Of a stretch of DNA of 64,000 nt, positions 61,796-64,000 are shown piece by piece (position 1 is the stretch's first letter; every line of letters begins with the position of its first letter). This stretch comes from Candidatus Vagococcus giribetii. GTDB lineage: Bacteria; Bacillota; Bacilli; Lactobacillales; Vagococcaceae. A program made the translations under genes and the position numbers. The stretch spans positions 49,370 through 113,369 of the forward strand of contig NZ_JAFLVX010000002.1 of the NCBI RefSeq assembly GCF_017316185.1. The letters run 5' to 3'. The notes below the pieces were generated by a model. It worked only from the letters and a program-made list of their open reading frames with translations. It did no database searches and was not told the origin of the DNA.

Positions 61796-61907
61796 AAAAT
61801 GTTCTTTGACAATTAAATAGTTTTAAAAAAGAAGCATTCAAAACAGGATTCTTGCTATGGATGAGTAGCGCGATTACGAAATTAAGGGCATTTTTATTTG
61901 CTACGAG
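61796..61907 (+). promoter_or_regulatory. CRISPR leader with leader-anchoring end and antisense repeat segment
   Basis: A 112-bp AT-rich leader. TTGACA (61806-61811) could be a -35, but no good -10 is found at 17 bp. GAAGCATTCAAAACA (61831-61845) is a perfect 15-base reverse complement of repeat positions 16-30. The leader ends in CTACGAG (61901-61907), which resembles the leader-anchoring sequences that guide Cas1-Cas2 insertion in II-A loci. Confidence 0.75.
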
Positions 61908-64000
61908 GTTTTAGAGCTATGTTGTTTTGAATGCTTCCAAAACTTAACTATACTTACCTTCACAACATCATCTGTTTTAGAGCTATGTTGTTTTGAATGC
62001 TTCCAAAACTCCTAAGCAAGAGCTAACTAAATTAGATAAGTTTTAGAGCTATGTTGTTTTGAATGCTTCCAAAACTACGTTGATGAGGCTTGCAAGGTAT
62101 GCGGTGTTTTAGAGCTATGTTGTTTTGAATGCTTCCAAAACGAAGATTCTAAATTAACAAACAATGGTTTCGTTTTAGAGCTATGTTGTTTTGAATGCTT
62201 CCAAAACCATTGTTTAAGCACTTCCAAACGCTAGTATAGTTTTAGAGCTATGTTGTTTTGAATGCTTCCAAAACATTGTAGCTATTAAAGATAGTCCTAA
62301 AGGTGTTTTAGAGCTATGTTGTTTTGAATGCTTCCAAAACTTATTTCTTCAAATAGATAACTAAAGCTGTGTTTTAGAGCTATGTTGTTTTGAATGCTTC
62401 CAAAACAAAAGGTTTTAGATGCCTTCGACAACGCTTGTTTTAGAGCTATGTTGTTTTGAATGCTTCCAAAACTCTTTAATTATGCATATTTTAGCATAAA
62501 TAGTTTTAGAGCTATGTTGTTTTGAATGCTTCCAAAACTTAGGTTCTGACAGGTCTATAGCTTTATTCGTTTTAGAGCTATGTTGTTTTGAATGCTTCCA
62601 AAACTCTGGAACAAGTGGAAGTTTTGTGTTAAGAGTTTTAGAGCTATGTTGTTTTGAATGCTTCCAAAACAAATAAAAATATAAGGAGAAAAAACATGAA
62701 GTTTTAGAGCTATGTTGTTTTGAATGCTTCCAAAACTGAAGCCTTCGGCACTCAACCCCTTTCTCTTGTTTTAGAGCTATGTTGTTTTGAATGCTTCCAA
62801 AACATAATTACCAAAGCGATTAATGCAAAGCAAGTTTTAGAGCTATGTTGTTTTGAATGCTTCCAAAACGAGACCTAGTCCATTTCCTCCGCATTCACCG
62901 TTTTAGAGCTATGTTGTTTTGAATGCTTCCAAAACAATCTCTTAGCTTATATATTCAACAGTCTAGTTTTAGAGCTATGTTGTTTTGAATGCTTCCAAAA
63001 CTCTATTCGTCTACCATAAGTAGCATCACCTGTTTTAGAGCTATGTTGTTTTGAATGCTTCCAAAACAAGTAGCAGCACTAGCAGCCATTCCAGTAAGTT
63101 TTAGAGCTATGTTGTTTTGAATGCTTCCAAAACATACTAACCGTAACACTAATCAATGCAGAAGTTTTAGAGCTATGTTGTTTTGAATGCTTCCAAAACT
63201 TTAACAATTAGTATTGATGGTTTTATTATGTTTTAGAGCTATGTTGTTTTGAATGCTTCCAAAACACAAATGGCAGGACAGATTACTAGCACTGTGTTTT
63301 AGAGCTATGTTGTTTTGAATGCTTCCAAAACTGACTTAAAAGGTGAGCCTGGTAAAAATGGGTTTTAGAGCTATGTTGTTTTGAATGCTTCCAAAACTTC
63401 GCCATCGCCGAACCCCTCAATCCTGATGTTTTAGAGCTATGTTGTTTTGAATGCTTCCAAAACAATGTGGGGTGATGGTTTCTTAGCATGGTGGTTTTAG
63501 AGCTATGTTGTTTTGAATGCTTCCAAAACTTGTTGACAGAAGGTTATGCAGTACTTAGTGTTTTAGAGCTATGTTGTTTTGAATGCTTCCAAAACTCAAA
63601 CGCGCGCCGATAACGTTCTAATCATGTTTTAGAGCTATGTTGTTTTGAATGCTTCCAAAACTAAATTACGATTTGCAACTGCTTCATACAAGTTTTAGAG
63701 CTATGTTGTTTTGAATGCTTCCAAAACTGTTAGATGAATTAGATTAATTAAAGGAGTGTTTTAGAGCTATGTTGTTTTGAATGCTTCCAAAACCGATGAA
63801 ATCAATATAAAGAAACATGACAGGTTTTAGAGCTATGTTGTTTTGAATGCTTCCAAAACAAAAACAAATATTTTTTAAAAGGTTATGTTGTTTTAGAGCT
63901 ATGTTGTTTTGAATGCTTCCAAAACCAAGGTTTTTTATTCAAAGTGTTAAATGCTGTTTTAGAGCTATGTTGTTTTGAATGCTTCCAAAACAGAATTTAA
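61908..64000 (+). CRISPR. Type II-A CRISPR array, 32 repeats, continues beyond the window
   Basis: Thirty-two 36-bp repeats (first 61908-61943, last 63956-63991), beginning GTTTTAGAGCTATG and ending GCTTCCAAAAC, all identical as read by eye. Thirty-one complete spacers and 9 bases of the 32nd are present. Spacers are 30 bp except two of 31 bp (62208-62238 and 62737-62767). No degenerate last repeat appears, so the array is longer than seen. Orientation is by the leader next to csn2 and by complementarity to the tracrRNA. No two spacers are the same. Confidence 0.98.

Noticed and set aside
61806..61834. Complete sigma-A promoter in the CRISPR leader
   Set aside because: TTGACA is present but no acceptable -10 occurs at 16-18 bp, so only the -35-like box is reported.
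62415..63489. Minus-strand reading frames within the CRISPR array (62415-62672, 62555-62755, 63286-63489)
   Set aside because: They consist of translated repeats (FWKHSKQHSSKT or FGSIQNNIALK units) separated by spacers and have no ribosome sites; they are artefacts of the array.
1..64000. Prophage, insertion sequence, tRNA or rRNA genes
   Set aside because: No integrase, transposase, terminal inverted repeats, tRNA cloverleaf or rRNA sequence was recognised by eye in this window.

Overview
The window is low-GC Firmicute DNA of a kind typical of the lactic acid bacteria. Strong AGGAGG-type ribosome binding sites, CcpA (cre) boxes, LytST/LrgAB, a Csn2-type II-A CRISPR system and the protein families together suggest an Enterococcaceae member such as Vagococcus or a close Enterococcus relative. 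This assignment is inference; no rRNA or tRNA gene is present to settle it.

Layout: (1) 1-1163, a PD-(D/E)XK nuclease-like protein. (2) 1271-7542, a LacI-family regulator and a seven-gene sugar-acid operon (isomerase, 80-aa protein, permease, KDG kinase, hexulose-6-phosphate synthase, phosphohexuloisomerase, KDPG aldolase). It has three regulator operators and a cre box built into the promoter. (3) 7730-8998, a protein made of three tandem RidA domains. (4) 9266-16096, envelope genes: a PASTA membrane protein, a class A PBP, an ABC-ATPase remnant, two membrane-anchored proteins and a lipoprotein. (5) 16162-19940, lytS-lytR and lrgA-lrgB. (6) 20030-22470, a lipoprotein, a YbaK/PrdX-like deacylase and a secreted nuclease. 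(7) 22613-27476, a type IIS restriction-modification system closely resembling FokI: a double-domain methyltransferase convergent with a 579-aa endonuclease, with two small genes between. (8) 27657-32919, an alcohol to aldehyde to acyl-CoA to acyl-phosphate to acid module (ADH, acylating ALDH, Ptb, Buk) plus a DUF554 protein. (9) 32908-39421, an AraC regulator, MFS transporter, CadA/CadC-like metal efflux, an ABM protein divergent from an HxlR regulator, and an AAC(3)-family protein. (10) 39640-41704, an OatA-like acyltransferase and a small membrane protein. (11) 41756-52077, a disaccharide operon: two GH65 phosphorylases, ABC importer without its ATPase, LacI regulator, and divergent beta-phosphoglucomutase, linked by shared AAAACGTTTT operators. 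(12) 52171-55710, a MATE transporter, two small proteins and a Gfo/Idh/MocA oxidoreductase. (13) 55771-64000, a complete type II-A CRISPR-Cas locus: tracrRNA, cas9, cas1, cas2, csn2, leader and an array with 32 identical repeats that runs off the end of the window.

The most distinctive points are as follows. The Cas9 PAM-interacting residues align with those of the engineered SpCas9 VRQR variant (R-x-Q-x-R at the 1333/1335/1337 positions, Lys at 1218), predicting a natural NGA-type PAM. The tracrRNA and cas9 promoters face each other and share one -10 dyad. The CRISPR leader carries a 15-nt antisense copy of the repeat. The window also holds a FokI-like RM system, a one-chain triple RidA protein, and an operon joining ribulose-monophosphate enzymes to KDG catabolism. 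Gene calls rest on motifs read by eye; no database search was run.
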